Source: Sulfitobacter sp043557345
GTDB taxonomy: Bacteria; Pseudomonadota; Alphaproteobacteria; Rhodobacterales; Rhodobacteraceae
NCBI RefSeq assembly: GCF_043557345.1
Contig: NZ_JBIFFV010000006.1
Location: 177,295-241,294, forward strand
DNA: 64,000 nucleotides
Reading direction: 5' to 3'
Part shown: positions 25,973-34,964 of the stretch, in pieces
How positions within the stretch are numbered: the first letter of the stretch is position 1
Layout of the letters: each line of letters opens with the position of its first letter
Notes under the pieces: generated by a model
Database searches by the model: none
What the model was told of the DNA's origin: nothing
Seen by the model: the letters and a program-made list of their open reading frames with translations, nothing else
Program-made: the position numbers and the translations under genes

Positions 25973-26875
25973 TTACAATTCGCTCTTGCAGTCCAAGAAC
26001 CCGCGGTAGCCAACGGTCAACCCGCGGTCGAGGTGGAATTTCAACTCGGCTTCCGAGCGGCTGAGGTCGCCGTCCGTGTCGGTCCACTCCGCCCCTGCGA
26101 GGGGGGCAACGGTCACGTCGACGCCCTCAGCGTAGAAACCGGCACCATCGGCAAGGGCGGTTTGGTCGATGGCCTCGTTGGACTGCAACTCGATCAAAGT
26201 GCCCGACAGTTTGATGCCGCCGGTCTTGCCCGCCATCACGAGGCTTGGATCGCCTTCGTTGGTGCGGCTGAACTGACAGATCGCCTCAGCGGCCAGCACA
26301 CTGTCTACATCCTCTGCGGTCAATGCTGCCGGGTCGACCGCGGCCACTTCAGCCGACGACAGCGCCTCTTCCACCGTGCCGACCTTCGCCGGAGATGTCG
26401 CTTTGCCAAGCTCGGGGTCAACCGCATCGCCGTTCTCTTCGATATCGGCGATCAGGCTGCGCATCTCGGCGATTTCCTTGCGCTGAGCCGCAATGATGTC
26501 ATCGGCCAGTTTGCGCACACGCGGGTCGGAAAGCTCTGCCCGCTCCGAGGTCATGATTGCGATCGAATGGTGCGGGATCATCGCGCGCATATAGCTGGTA
26601 TCGCCGACCGTGACCTGGCTGCGAACCAGCCAGAGGGTGAGCGCAAAAACCACGACGGACCCGATATAGATGGCGATGTTTATGGCTTTGTTCGAATACA
26701 TAGAGAGCATGAAACTAAGCATGATGACCGCCATCACCGCCCCCATCAGCAGCGCCATATAGGTCCGCGTTTCGCTGAAAAAGACATGTTCGAAGGCGTA
26801 GGTGTTGAGATACATCAGGCCAAACATCACGATGGTGGATGTCGCGATCATTGCGGCGAAACGCCAATAGGACAT
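25973..26875 (-). CDS. Membrane protein with DUF305 domain
   Basis: About 300 residues from 26875, which has a strong AAGGAGA site. Three hydrophobic segments fill the first 90 residues (FAAMIATSTIVMFGLMYL; TYMALLMGAVMAVIMLSFMLSMY; IAIYIGSVVVFALTLWL). A DUF305 segment follows (MRAMIPHHSIAIMTSERAEL, then DDIIAAQRKEIAEMRSLI), whose paired His and Met are typical. The remaining C-terminal 150 residues, ending in WTDTDGDLSRSEAELKFHLD, are unfamiliar and unusual for DUF305 proteins. The gene is divergent from CsoR, across a candidate CsoR operator, so copper control is likely. Confidence 0.8.
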   Translation of the reverse strand: MSYWRFAAMIATSTIVMFGLMYLNTYAFEHVFFSETRTYMALLMGAVMAVIMLSFMLSMYSNKAINIAIYIGSVVVFALTLWLVRSQVTVGDTSYMRAMIPHHSIAIMTSERAELSDPRVRKLADDIIAAQRKEIAEMRSLIADIEENGDAVDPELGKATSPAKVGTVEEALSSAEVAAVDPAALTAEDVDSVLAAEAICQFSRTNEGDPSLVMAGKTGGIKLSGTLIELQSNEAIDQTALADGAGFYAEGVDVTVAPLAGAEWTDTDGDLSRSEAELKFHLDRGLTVGYRGFLDCKSEL

Positions 26876-27008
26876 GGGTGTCTCCTTTATCAACTTTATG
26901 CGCGATGCCTTTGGCACCGTGGCAATCAGCCCCATGGGAGTTTATGATCACCAGCGCCAATGCGGGCCTTTGCAACGCGCCGGCAGAATGCGAATGGGGC
27001 GGCCCCAG

Positions 27009-27025
27009 ATACCCCCCTGTGGTAT
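27009..27025. promoter_or_regulatory. Candidate CsoR-type operator
   Basis: ATACCCCCCTGTGGTAT: AT-rich ends around a C/G tract, with ATACCCC and GTGGTAT as imperfect inverted halves. This is the pattern known for CsoR/RcnR-family operators. It lies between the divergent DUF305 and CsoR genes, 49 bases before the proposed CsoR start. Confidence 0.55.
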
Positions 27026-27073
27026 GTTAACCGGCCACATTCGTCATAGTTCCGATAGGTGGAGGCATCATAC

Positions 27074-27352
27074 GTGGAAGCAAAGCAAAACAAGGCAGCG
27101 ATCCTCAAGCGGCTGGCGCGGTTGGAAGGGCAATTGCGCGGCGTCACGCGGATGGTCGACGAAGGGCGCTATTGCGTCGACGTGCTGGTGCAAACCGCCG
27201 CCGTCCGCTCGGCCCTGCGCGCCGTGGAGCGCTTGGTGATCGAAGACCATGCCAACCACTGTATGGAAGAGGCGATCCTCTCAGGCGACCGTGAAGAACA
27301 GCGGCAGAAGTTTCGTGAGTTGGTTGCTTTGCTGGAAAAGGCGCGGGACTGA
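27074..27352 (+). CDS. CsoR/RcnR-family metal-sensing repressor
   Basis: All-helical repressor of 92 residues. GTG at 27074 is preferred because GGTGGAGG lies eight bases upstream; an earlier GTG at 27059 would bury that site. Family pattern: ILKRLARLEGQLRGVTRMVDEG, then RYCVDVLVQTAAVRSALRAVE and EDHANHCMEEAI. The Cys in YCVDV with His-x3-Cys in DHANHC matches the Cu(I) Cys-His-Cys set of CsoR. It would release DNA on binding copper. A candidate operator is just upstream, so autoregulation and control of the DUF305 gene are likely. Confidence 0.87.
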   Translation: MEAKQNKAAILKRLARLEGQLRGVTRMVDEGRYCVDVLVQTAAVRSALRAVERLVIEDHANHCMEEAILSGDREEQRQKFRELVALLEKARD

Positions 27353-27376
27353 CGGGCGCTCCCTTTTCCGGTCCGG

Positions 27377-29083
27377 TCACACCCCTCCCGTCAGCCGCGA
27401 ATATAGCCCGTTGCGCCTGCAAAGACTGTCATGCGTCCCGGTCTCGACCTTGCGCCCGGCATCCATGACAACGATCTGATCGGCATGTTGCACCGTCTCC
27501 AAACGATGCGCGATGATCAGGGTCGTGCGCCCCTGTGACAGCCGCAGGAGCGCTGCTTGAATGTCCCTCTCCGTCTCACGGTCGAGGGCAGAGGTGGCTT
27601 CGTCCAGTATCAGCACCGGCGGGTTCTTCAGGAAAGCCCGGGCGATGGCGACACGCTGCTTTTGCCCGCCCGACAGCATCACGCCCCTTTCGCCTACGAT
27701 GGTTTCCAAGCCTTCGGGCAAGGCGGCCACCAGCGTGCTCAACTGGGCATTCTCAACCGCGGCTTCAAGTTCCGCCGCCGTGGCATCCAATTTCCCATAG
27801 AGGATATTCTCCCGCAAGGTGGAGCCGAACAGGAACACATCCTGAGACACGAGCCCAATCTGCGAGCGCAGGCTCTCCAGCGTCATATCCGCAATATCAA
27901 CGCCGTCGATGGTGATCCGCCCGCCCGAGGGGGTGTAGAACCGCGGCAGCAGCGCCAGAAGCGTGGTCTTGCCCGCGCCCGAGGGGCCGACAAAAGCGAC
28001 GGTCTCTCCGGCGTTCACGGTCAGGCTCACCCCATGCAGGATCGGCAGCGGGCTGTCATAGGCGAAAGAGACGTCCTCGAAGCGCACGGTGCCTTGGGTG
28101 ATGGTCACGGCGCGCGCCTCGGGCCGGTCGGCGACATCGCGCTCGGTCTCCAGCAATTCGGTATAGCGTTGAAACCCCGCAATGCCGCGGGTGTAAGTCT
28201 CGATCACGGCGGCAATTTTTTCCAGCGGTCGGAAAAAGACGCTGACCAGCAACAGAAAGCCGACAAAGCCCCCGGTGCTGAGCGATCCTTGGAGCACAAA
28301 TCCCGCCCCTGCGACCATTACCACGACCTGCACGAAGCGCAGCCCCATGTAGTGGATCGCGCTGGCCTTGGCCATGATTGCATAGGCCGACAGTTTGGTA
28401 TCGCGATAGGCGGCATTGTCGCGGGCAAAGAGCGCCTCCTCATGCCCCTCATTGGCGAAGGCTTGCACCACCCTAATGCCGCTGACCGCCTCTTCAAGGC
28501 GGACGTTGAACGCCCCTACCCGGGCGTAAATTTCGCGCCAAGAGCGGGTCATGCGCGCGCCATAGACGGCCACCACCCAGACCATCATCGGCACGATCAC
28601 CACGGTGATCAGGGCAAGGGTGACATGCAGGTTGATCATCAACACAAAGGCGCCGACGAAGGTGACCATGGCGATGAACAGGTCTTCGGGCCCGTGGTGC
28701 GCGACCTCGCCGATCTCTTCCAGATCGCGGGTGACCCGGGCGACAAGCTTGCCGGTGCGTGCCCGGTCATACCAGCGCCAAGACAGTCGGGTCAGATGCG
28801 AAAAAGCGCGGCGGCGCATTTCGGTCTCGATCTCGATCCCCAGACGGTGCCCCCAATAGATCACCACCCCCATCAGCGCGGTATTGACCAGATAGACCAG
28901 GAGCAGCCCGATCGCGGCCAGAACGGTCAGCCGCAGATCGCCAAGCGGCAGCAGGTGGTCGATAAAGGCGGTAATGGCGAGCGGGAAGGCAAGTTCCAGC
29001 AGGCCGGACAGAACGGCAGAGCCGAAATCGACCCAGAACAGGCGCATATGGGGGCGGTAGTATTGGAAAAACTGGCGTAACAT
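27377..29083 (-). CDS. ABC transporter, fused permease-ATPase (exporter type)
   Basis: 568 residues: an N-terminal six-helix membrane domain (about 15-300) and a C-terminal ATPase with Walker A GPSGAGKTT (about 367), signature LSGGQKQRVAIARAF and Walker B PVLILDEATSALD, with the switch His in IIAHRLETV. It works as a homodimer or with a partner in the inner membrane. It lies 50 bases downstream of the FhuC-type gene on the same strand, so it belongs to the siderophore operon. It may export a siderophore or its residue, or take part in uptake like the mycobacterial Irt proteins; the sequence does not decide. Confidence 0.88.
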   Translation of the reverse strand: MLRQFFQYYRPHMRLFWVDFGSAVLSGLLELAFPLAITAFIDHLLPLGDLRLTVLAAIGLLLVYLVNTALMGVVIYWGHRLGIEIETEMRRRAFSHLTRLSWRWYDRARTGKLVARVTRDLEEIGEVAHHGPEDLFIAMVTFVGAFVLMINLHVTLALITVVIVPMMVWVVAVYGARMTRSWREIYARVGAFNVRLEEAVSGIRVVQAFANEGHEEALFARDNAAYRDTKLSAYAIMAKASAIHYMGLRFVQVVVMVAGAGFVLQGSLSTGGFVGFLLLVSVFFRPLEKIAAVIETYTRGIAGFQRYTELLETERDVADRPEARAVTITQGTVRFEDVSFAYDSPLPILHGVSLTVNAGETVAFVGPSGAGKTTLLALLPRFYTPSGGRITIDGVDIADMTLESLRSQIGLVSQDVFLFGSTLRENILYGKLDATAAELEAAVENAQLSTLVAALPEGLETIVGERGVMLSGGQKQRVAIARAFLKNPPVLILDEATSALDRETERDIQAALLRLSQGRTTLIIAHRLETVQHADQIVVMDAGRKVETGTHDSLCRRNGLYSRLTGGV

Positions 29084-29134
29084 GGGCTGGCTTTCGACGG
29101 GGAGGGAGAAGAGAGAGGTGAGAGGGAGAGGCGC

Positions 29135-29899
29135 TCAGGTGGGGTGGACCACCGGGCTCGGGCTGGTCTCGATCACCTGCATGGGCAGGCCATAGATGCG
29201 CTGCAATGCCTGCGGGTCGAGCAGGTGCTGCACCGGTCCTTCCAGCGCGACGCGACCACCGTCGAGGGCGATGACATGGTCGCAAAACCGCACCGCCATA
29301 TTGACGTCATGCAGCACCACCACCGCCGAAAGCGCACCGGCGTCGACGGTTTTTCGCAACAGCGTCAGCACATCGATCTGATGGGCGACATCCAGCGCCG
29401 AGATCGGCTCGTCCAAGAGCAGGCTTCGCGCGCCTTGGGCCAGCATCATGGCGATCCAAGCGCGCTGTCTTTCCCCGCCCGACATGGTGTCGACCATCTG
29501 CCCGCGCTTGTGCTCAAGCCCGCATTGCGCAATGGCGCTGTCGATCATGCGCCGATCCTCCGGCCCCATCCGGCCCAAGGCTCCGCGCCAAGGGTAGCGG
29601 CCTAGTGCCACCAGTTCCTCCAGCAGTAGCCCCTCGGTGGGCGGCGTGACCTGCGGCAGAAAGGCCAGATCGCGGGCGAAATCGCGAGATTTCCAGTCGC
29701 GCAGATCGCGCCCGCCATAGCGGATGCTGCCGATATTGGGGCGGGTTTGTGCCGCCAGCATTTTTAGCAGTGTCGATTTGCCCGATCCATTGCGCCCGAC
29801 CAGCGCCGTGATCCCCGTCTCGATCCGCAGGGACAGGTCATCGACCAACCGTCGTCCGGGCACGTCGAAGGTGATATGATCAAGCGTAAAAAGGCTCAT
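29135..29899 (-). CDS. Iron-siderophore ABC transporter ATP-binding protein (FhuC/FecE-like)
   Basis: 254 residues from 29899, where the start overlaps the permease stop by ATGA; longer in-frame starts fall inside the permease. Walker A VGRNGSGKSTL (about 32-42), signature MSGGERQRAWIAMML and Walker B SLLLDEPISALD are all present. It powers the fused FhuB-type permease and is the fourth gene of the TonB receptor-binding protein-permease-ATPase operon. Confidence 0.92.
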   Translation of the reverse strand: MSLFTLDHITFDVPGRRLVDDLSLRIETGITALVGRNGSGKSTLLKMLAAQTRPNIGSIRYGGRDLRDWKSRDFARDLAFLPQVTPPTEGLLLEELVALGRYPWRGALGRMGPEDRRMIDSAIAQCGLEHKRGQMVDTMSGGERQRAWIAMMLAQGARSLLLDEPISALDVAHQIDVLTLLRKTVDAGALSAVVVLHDVNMAVRFCDHVIALDGGRVALEGPVQHLLDPQALQRIYGLPMQVIETSPSPVVHPT

Positions 29900-31878
29900 G
29901 CGTGTCTCCGTCCGAGCAGGGCCAAGAACAGCCAGGGCGTGCCGACCAGCGTGGCGAAAAGCCCCAGAGGCAGGTCGTAGGGGTAGCTGGCGGTGCGCGC
30001 CCCAAAGGCGGCAAGGCTCATCAGCAGCGCGCCCAGACACCAACTGGCGGCGAGGAATGGGGCGGGCCTCAGCAGGCCGAGGCCGCGGGCGATATGCGGG
30101 GCCATCAAGCCGACAAAGCTGACCGGTCCGACCAGCACGCTTGCGGCCCCGGTGGCCAGCCCGGCGGCCATGATGACCGCGAGCCTTGCGGTGCCAAGCG
30201 GCATTCCCAGCCCCCGCGCAATCCCCGCCCCGAGCGGCAGGATGTCGAACCAGCGTGCAAAGAGCAGCGCCGCCATCAGGGCCACGACCGCCAACAGCGA
30301 CAGCGCCACCGCCCCGGCCAGCGTTACCCGCGTGGTGCTGCCCGCAAGCCAGCCCAGCAGGGTCCAGGCCCGGGGATCGCCCGAGGCCATGATTGCCGCC
30401 AGCAGGGCCGAGGCGAATGCACCGATCGCCAGCCCCGCCAAGAGCAGACGCGCCGGGGCCATGTCGCTGCGCGCGGCATAGGCGGACAGCAGGAACAGCG
30501 TCGCCACCGCCCCGCAGGAAGAGCCGATTGCCAGCGCCAGTGGCGAGGGCGCGGGCACCGCAAAGAGGGTGGCCGCATAGCCAAGCGCGGCACCGCCGGT
30601 CACGCCCAGAACCTCGGGCGCGGCCATTGGGTTTGCCGTCACCCGTTGCAAAGCGGCCCCCGAAAGGGCCAAGAGCGCTCCGGCAGCGGCGGCGGCCAGA
30701 ATGGCGGTGGCGCGCAACGGCAGGAAGGTCGTCGCAATCGCGCCAGATATCACGCTCCAGCCATCAGGCCCGCGGGTGCCGAAGAGGCTGAGCAGGGCCA
30801 TGACGACCGTCGCACCGACCAGCATGGCAACCCGCTGCCACGGGTGCCGCGCGCGGGCGGAAAAGCTGTCGTTGCGTTCGGCGTCAGGCGGAACGATGTT
30901 GCGCAAGCGCGGCAGGAGCGCGATGAGAAGCGGGCCGCCAAGCAACCCGGTCAGCGCGCCCGTGGGCAACTCCGGCAGCCCCAACGCGGCGAGGGCCATC
31001 AGACCGCTGTCCACCAGCGCAAGCAGCAGTGCACCTGCAAGCGGTGCGGCAAGTAGTACCTGCGCCACGCTGCGTGCCCCCAGACGGCGGGCCAAGGCGG
31101 GGGCCGCAAGGCCGACAAAGCCGACCAGCCCCACCTCGGCAGAGACCATGCCCGAAAGGAACACCGCCAATGCCAGCGCTGCGACACGGATGGCCCCGAC
31201 CTGCGCGCCAAGGGCCTTGGCCATCGCCCCGCCAAGGCTCAGGACCAGCAAGGGGCGCAAAAGCAGCGCAGCCCCTGCCGCTCCAAAAAGCAACACCACG
31301 GCAAGCCGTGCCACCCCGTGCCAACTGTCTTGTGACAACGCCCCGCCGTTCCAGAGGACCAGAGACAGCAGGTAATGCCCCTGCCCCAGCGTCAGGGCGG
31401 TAGAGATGGCGGAGGCAAGCATGCCCACCAGCATTCCCGCGATGGTGACCGTGACAGGGGCAAAGCCGCGCCGCGCCCCCAAGGCCATGACGACAAGCGC
31501 CGCCAGACCGCCCCCCGCCAGCGCCACGGGACCGGGGCCAAGGGCCAACATCTGCGGCCAAAGAAGCGTGGCGCAGACCAGCGCAAGCTGCGCGCCAGAG
31601 GCCACGCCCAGCGTTGTGGGGTCGGCCAGCGGATTGCGTAGCACCGCCTGCATCAGCGCCCCCGACAACCCCAGAAGCGCCCCGATCAGCAGCGCAATCA
31701 CCGCCCGCGGCATCAGCCCGAAAGCAAAGAGGATCTGTGCGGGCGACAGGTCTTGCGGCCCTGAAAAGGGCAGCACCCATTGCCCGGCGGGCAGCGCCTT
31801 GAGCGCGGCAAGGGACCAAAGGCAAGCCGCAGCCAGCCCGGCCACAAGGGGCAGTGTCGAGACGCGATGCGGGATCAT
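29896..31878 (-). CDS. Iron-siderophore ABC transporter permease, FhuB-like double-length
   Basis: About 660 residues from the start at 31878, which overlaps the binding-protein stop by ATGA. It contains two tandem FecCD-type permease halves, each with about ten helices. The repeated family motif appears as LRNPLADPTTLGVASGAQLAL in half 1 and VTANPMAAPEVLGVTGGAAL in half 2. FEVGLVGFVGLAAP and VGPVSFVGLMAPHIARGL mark the conserved late helices of the halves. The fused architecture is that of FhuB, which imports hydroxamate siderophores. Confidence 0.92.
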   Translation of the reverse strand: MIPHRVSTLPLVAGLAAACLWSLAALKALPAGQWVLPFSGPQDLSPAQILFAFGLMPRAVIALLIGALLGLSGALMQAVLRNPLADPTTLGVASGAQLALVCATLLWPQMLALGPGPVALAGGGLAALVVMALGARRGFAPVTVTIAGMLVGMLASAISTALTLGQGHYLLSLVLWNGGALSQDSWHGVARLAVVLLFGAAGAALLLRPLLVLSLGGAMAKALGAQVGAIRVAALALAVFLSGMVSAEVGLVGFVGLAAPALARRLGARSVAQVLLAAPLAGALLLALVDSGLMALAALGLPELPTGALTGLLGGPLLIALLPRLRNIVPPDAERNDSFSARARHPWQRVAMLVGATVVMALLSLFGTRGPDGWSVISGAIATTFLPLRATAILAAAAAGALLALSGAALQRVTANPMAAPEVLGVTGGAALGYAATLFAVPAPSPLALAIGSSCGAVATLFLLSAYAARSDMAPARLLLAGLAIGAFASALLAAIMASGDPRAWTLLGWLAGSTTRVTLAGAVALSLLAVVALMAALLFARWFDILPLGAGIARGLGMPLGTARLAVIMAAGLATGAASVLVGPVSFVGLMAPHIARGLGLLRPAPFLAASWCLGALLMSLAAFGARTASYPYDLPLGLFATLVGTPWLFLALLGRRHA

Positions 31879-32731
31879 GCAGCGTCCAGCGCGGTCACAA
31901 GATGGGTGGCGAAACGCAGCGCGGAGGGCGCGCCGCCAAAAGGCATGCGATCGGGCAGATAGGCCACCCGACCGGCCCGCACAGGCGGCAGGGCGGCCCA
32001 AAGCGCGCTTTGCGCAAGCGCGCGCCGCGCGACAAGCGGCACCGGGCCCGCGACGACCAGTTGCGCATGGGGGAAATCGACCAGTTTCGCCAGCGGGACC
32101 GGTGCATTGAAGCCAAACTCGGTATCGCCGCCCCAAGCATTGGTCAGCCCGATCCGTGGCAGCACCCCGCCGTACAGGCTGTCGGAACCATAGATTTGCA
32201 CATGGCGCGCATCCCCCACGGTCATCACCAGACAGGGCCGTCCCGCAAAGCGTGTCGCGCGGGCGCGCAGGGCATCAAAGGCGGTCTCATAGTCCCGCCG
32301 CACCCGGTGGCCATTTGCCCCGCGGTCCAATTGTATCGCCAAGGTTTCCAGCGCTGACAGGGCCTTTGGCAAGGCCGGTTCGGTCGGGATGAACATGTTT
32401 TGGGTGATCACCGGGGCGATGCGCCCAAGCTGCGGTTCCACGAAACTGTAGAAATTCGACGACAAGATCAGGTCGGGGGCGACAAGGCTCAGCGCTTCGA
32501 GGTTGGGGCTGCCGCGCAGCCCGCGGGCAGCGCTACCGCCGCGCCGCGGAGGAACTGCCGCTTCTCCGCCACCGCCGCCAGCGGCAGGTCAAGGGCCACA
32601 GCCGTTTCCGCCATCGCCCAATCAATCGCCGCAACCCGCGACACCCCCCAGGCGCGCGCGCGCGATGCCACAAGAGCGCAGGCTCCTGTGGCAATGAATG
32701 CGCGGCGCGTCAGGGGGCTGGAGTTCACCAC
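31875..32731 (-). pseudogene. Iron-siderophore substrate-binding protein (FhuD-like), frameshifted
   Basis: The N-terminal part is read from 32731: a twin-arginine leader (LTRRAFIATGACALVASRARA), then AAIDWAMAETAVALDLPLAA; this frame ends at 32489. The rest continues in another frame from LRGSPNLEALSLVAPDLILS at about 32505 to 31875, with VVAGPVPLVARRAL and a normal C-terminus. The halves join where FhuD proteins usually have a short LPAGVVDLGLRG-like segment, so a deletion of a few codons plus one or two bases is likely. The start overlaps the receptor stop. It could be a real mutation or an assembly error. Confidence 0.75.
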
Positions 32732-34863
32732 TTCTTGGACAGCGTCGCCGAGAAGGTGCGCCCGTCCCCATAGTAGGTGGAGAAGTAGCCCACGGAGGAT
32801 ACATAAGCCTCATCGGTCAAGTTGGTCACATTGACCTGCAACTCGGTCCCGTCATTGAAATTATAGGACACGGCGGCATCCAGCAGGGTTACAGCGTCGA
32901 GTTGGTTGGCATTGGCGTTGAACGCATAGCGCTCCCCGATGTAGCGCGCCCCCGCCCCGATGGTCAGCCCGGCAAGCGGCCCGGCCTGAATTTCCTTGGA
33001 GGCCCAGAGTTTGAAGGTATGCGCGGGCGTCAAACCCAACTCATTGCCATCTTCGTCGCCGCCAATGATCTCGCTGTCGGTATAGGAATAGCCGCCTGTC
33101 AGGCTCCAACCGTTGACAAGATTGGCCCGGCCTTCCAACTCAAGCCCACGCACCCGGGACTTGCCCACCTGCTCATAGCTTCGGACCCCGGCGCCATTTT
33201 GCACATAGACCGCGCGGTTCTTCTCTTCCAACTGGTAGAGGGCTGCCAACACATAGGCGTCTACCGTGGCGGGCAGGTATTTCATGCCGATTTCCCACTG
33301 CTCCCCCGTTGTCGGCTCAAGCGCGCTGCCGGTATCGCCGGGTTCCGCGAAGCTTTGGAAAGAGGTGCCGTAGGACAGATAGGCCGAAAGACCGTTGTCC
33401 CAGACATGGCCAAGGCTGGCCTGCCCGGTGGTCGCGCTGTCGTCGCGCGTCAGATCGACCGTGCCCGGAAAATCGCCGGACCCCGGCACCGAATAGAGCG
33501 TTTCGGACTGCCCTTCGGACTTGTTGCGGTCATGGCGCAGGGCCAGACCCGCGCGCCAATTGCCATAGTCGATCTCGTCGCTGACATAGAAACCGGTTTG
33601 CTGCACCGTCACATTCTTGTTGGCGTACCAACTTGCGCCGTTACGCTCTGGCGTGATCGGACTGTAATCGGGATTGGCAAAGTCGATCTCTTGCTGACCG
33701 TAGTGGAACAGGCTGACGGCGGATTCCTCGAACCTGCGCGCATCCACGCCAAAGGTGAGGTTATGGCGCAGGTCACCTGTATAGGCCGCCCCTTCAAGGC
33801 GCAGGTCCACCGCATAGGAGGTCACATCTTCGTCCTGCAACAGCTGGGTGCGGGAAACATTCGTTCCGTTAACCGCGCCGACGGACAGGTTCGAATAGGA
33901 CCAGTCAAACTTGGTGATCCCCGCATTGCCCACAAGCCGCCACCCGCTGTCGAATTCATGCGTGATCTGGGTTCCGATGTTGAGTGTCTTGCGGTCGCCG
34001 TATTCCAGCGCCTCATTGCCGAAGTAGAAATCGCGCAGGGTTTCATCGGATGCGGTGCCGATCAGACCATTGGGCGCGCCCGAAGGGGAATCCGGGTCGT
34101 CATCCTGATAAGAGAGCAGAAACTCCGCCGTGGTGGCATCGGTCGGACGGTACTTCGCGGCGAAGCCGAGGTAGGCGCCCGGGTTATCGTATTCGTCGAT
34201 GCCCAGAACGCGATTGCCCGCCTTTCCGACAATGCGATAGGCCAGCTTTTCGTTGACCACGCGGTTCGCGTCGCCGAACGCATAGTAAGAGCCGTTGCTG
34301 TCGGTGTGCAGACCGGCCTCATTCGTGTCACCATCGAATTGAGCCCGCTTTTGGATCAGGTTCACCAGACCTGCCGGAGACCCCGACCCGTAGAGGACGG
34401 AGTTCGGCCCGCGCAACAGCTCGACCCGCTCCATTCCGTAAAGATCAAGCGAGGGCGCACCGTAGTTCGGGCGCGTGGAACGGCTGAAAGGAAGCCCGTT
34501 GAGGTAGATCTGGTTTTGCAAATCCGCCCCCCGAACCGAGATCGAATCGAACCGCGGGTCGGCCCCATAAGCCTCGGTCACCACGCCCGCGGAATAGCCG
34601 AGCGCCTCGGACAGGTTGTTGGCCGCCGTATCCTCGATCTGATCCGTGGTCACGACCGTGATCGACGACGGCGTTTCCAGCAAGGACCGCCCGCTCTTGG
34701 TCGAGGCCGTCGTGCCCGCCGCGTAGCCGACAACAGGGCCGGTCGGGGCTTCTTCGGACTGGATGACAATTTCGCCGAGGTCTACGGCATCCTGTGCGGC
34801 GGCAACACCTGCCGACACGGCCAATACGCTGGTGCCCAGCATCAGGAAGAATGTGGATTTCAT
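32725..34863 (-). CDS. TonB-dependent siderophore receptor
   Basis: Outer-membrane receptor of about 712 residues from 34863 (MKSTFFLMLGTSVLAVSAGVAAAQ as signal). The plug domain contains ETPSSITVVTTDQIEDT and ISVRGADLQNQIYLNGLPF, then MERVELLRGPNSVLYGSGSPAGLVN. The barrel ends with the typical FSATLSKKW. It resembles FhuA/FpvA-type siderophore receptors. It heads the uptake operon, and an AraC regulator is about 100 bases upstream on the same strand. The ligand, probably a hydroxamate siderophore, is inferred from FhuB-like partners. Confidence 0.92.
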   Translation of the reverse strand: MKSTFFLMLGTSVLAVSAGVAAAQDAVDLGEIVIQSEEAPTGPVVGYAAGTTASTKSGRSLLETPSSITVVTTDQIEDTAANNLSEALGYSAGVVTEAYGADPRFDSISVRGADLQNQIYLNGLPFSRSTRPNYGAPSLDLYGMERVELLRGPNSVLYGSGSPAGLVNLIQKRAQFDGDTNEAGLHTDSNGSYYAFGDANRVVNEKLAYRIVGKAGNRVLGIDEYDNPGAYLGFAAKYRPTDATTAEFLLSYQDDDPDSPSGAPNGLIGTASDETLRDFYFGNEALEYGDRKTLNIGTQITHEFDSGWRLVGNAGITKFDWSYSNLSVGAVNGTNVSRTQLLQDEDVTSYAVDLRLEGAAYTGDLRHNLTFGVDARRFEESAVSLFHYGQQEIDFANPDYSPITPERNGASWYANKNVTVQQTGFYVSDEIDYGNWRAGLALRHDRNKSEGQSETLYSVPGSGDFPGTVDLTRDDSATTGQASLGHVWDNGLSAYLSYGTSFQSFAEPGDTGSALEPTTGEQWEIGMKYLPATVDAYVLAALYQLEEKNRAVYVQNGAGVRSYEQVGKSRVRGLELEGRANLVNGWSLTGGYSYTDSEIIGGDEDGNELGLTPAHTFKLWASKEIQAGPLAGLTIGAGARYIGERYAFNANANQLDAVTLLDAAVSYNFNDGTELQVNVTNLTDEAYVSSVGYFSTYYGDGRTFSATLSKKW

Positions 34864-34964
34864 GTTCTCATATCCGTCTGTGAATTTCCCGAGCGAATAA
34901 CTCAACTATTTCGACGCGTCTTGAACGTTTCCGCCGTCATTTGCCTCAATCCGTTGCAAAGGGG

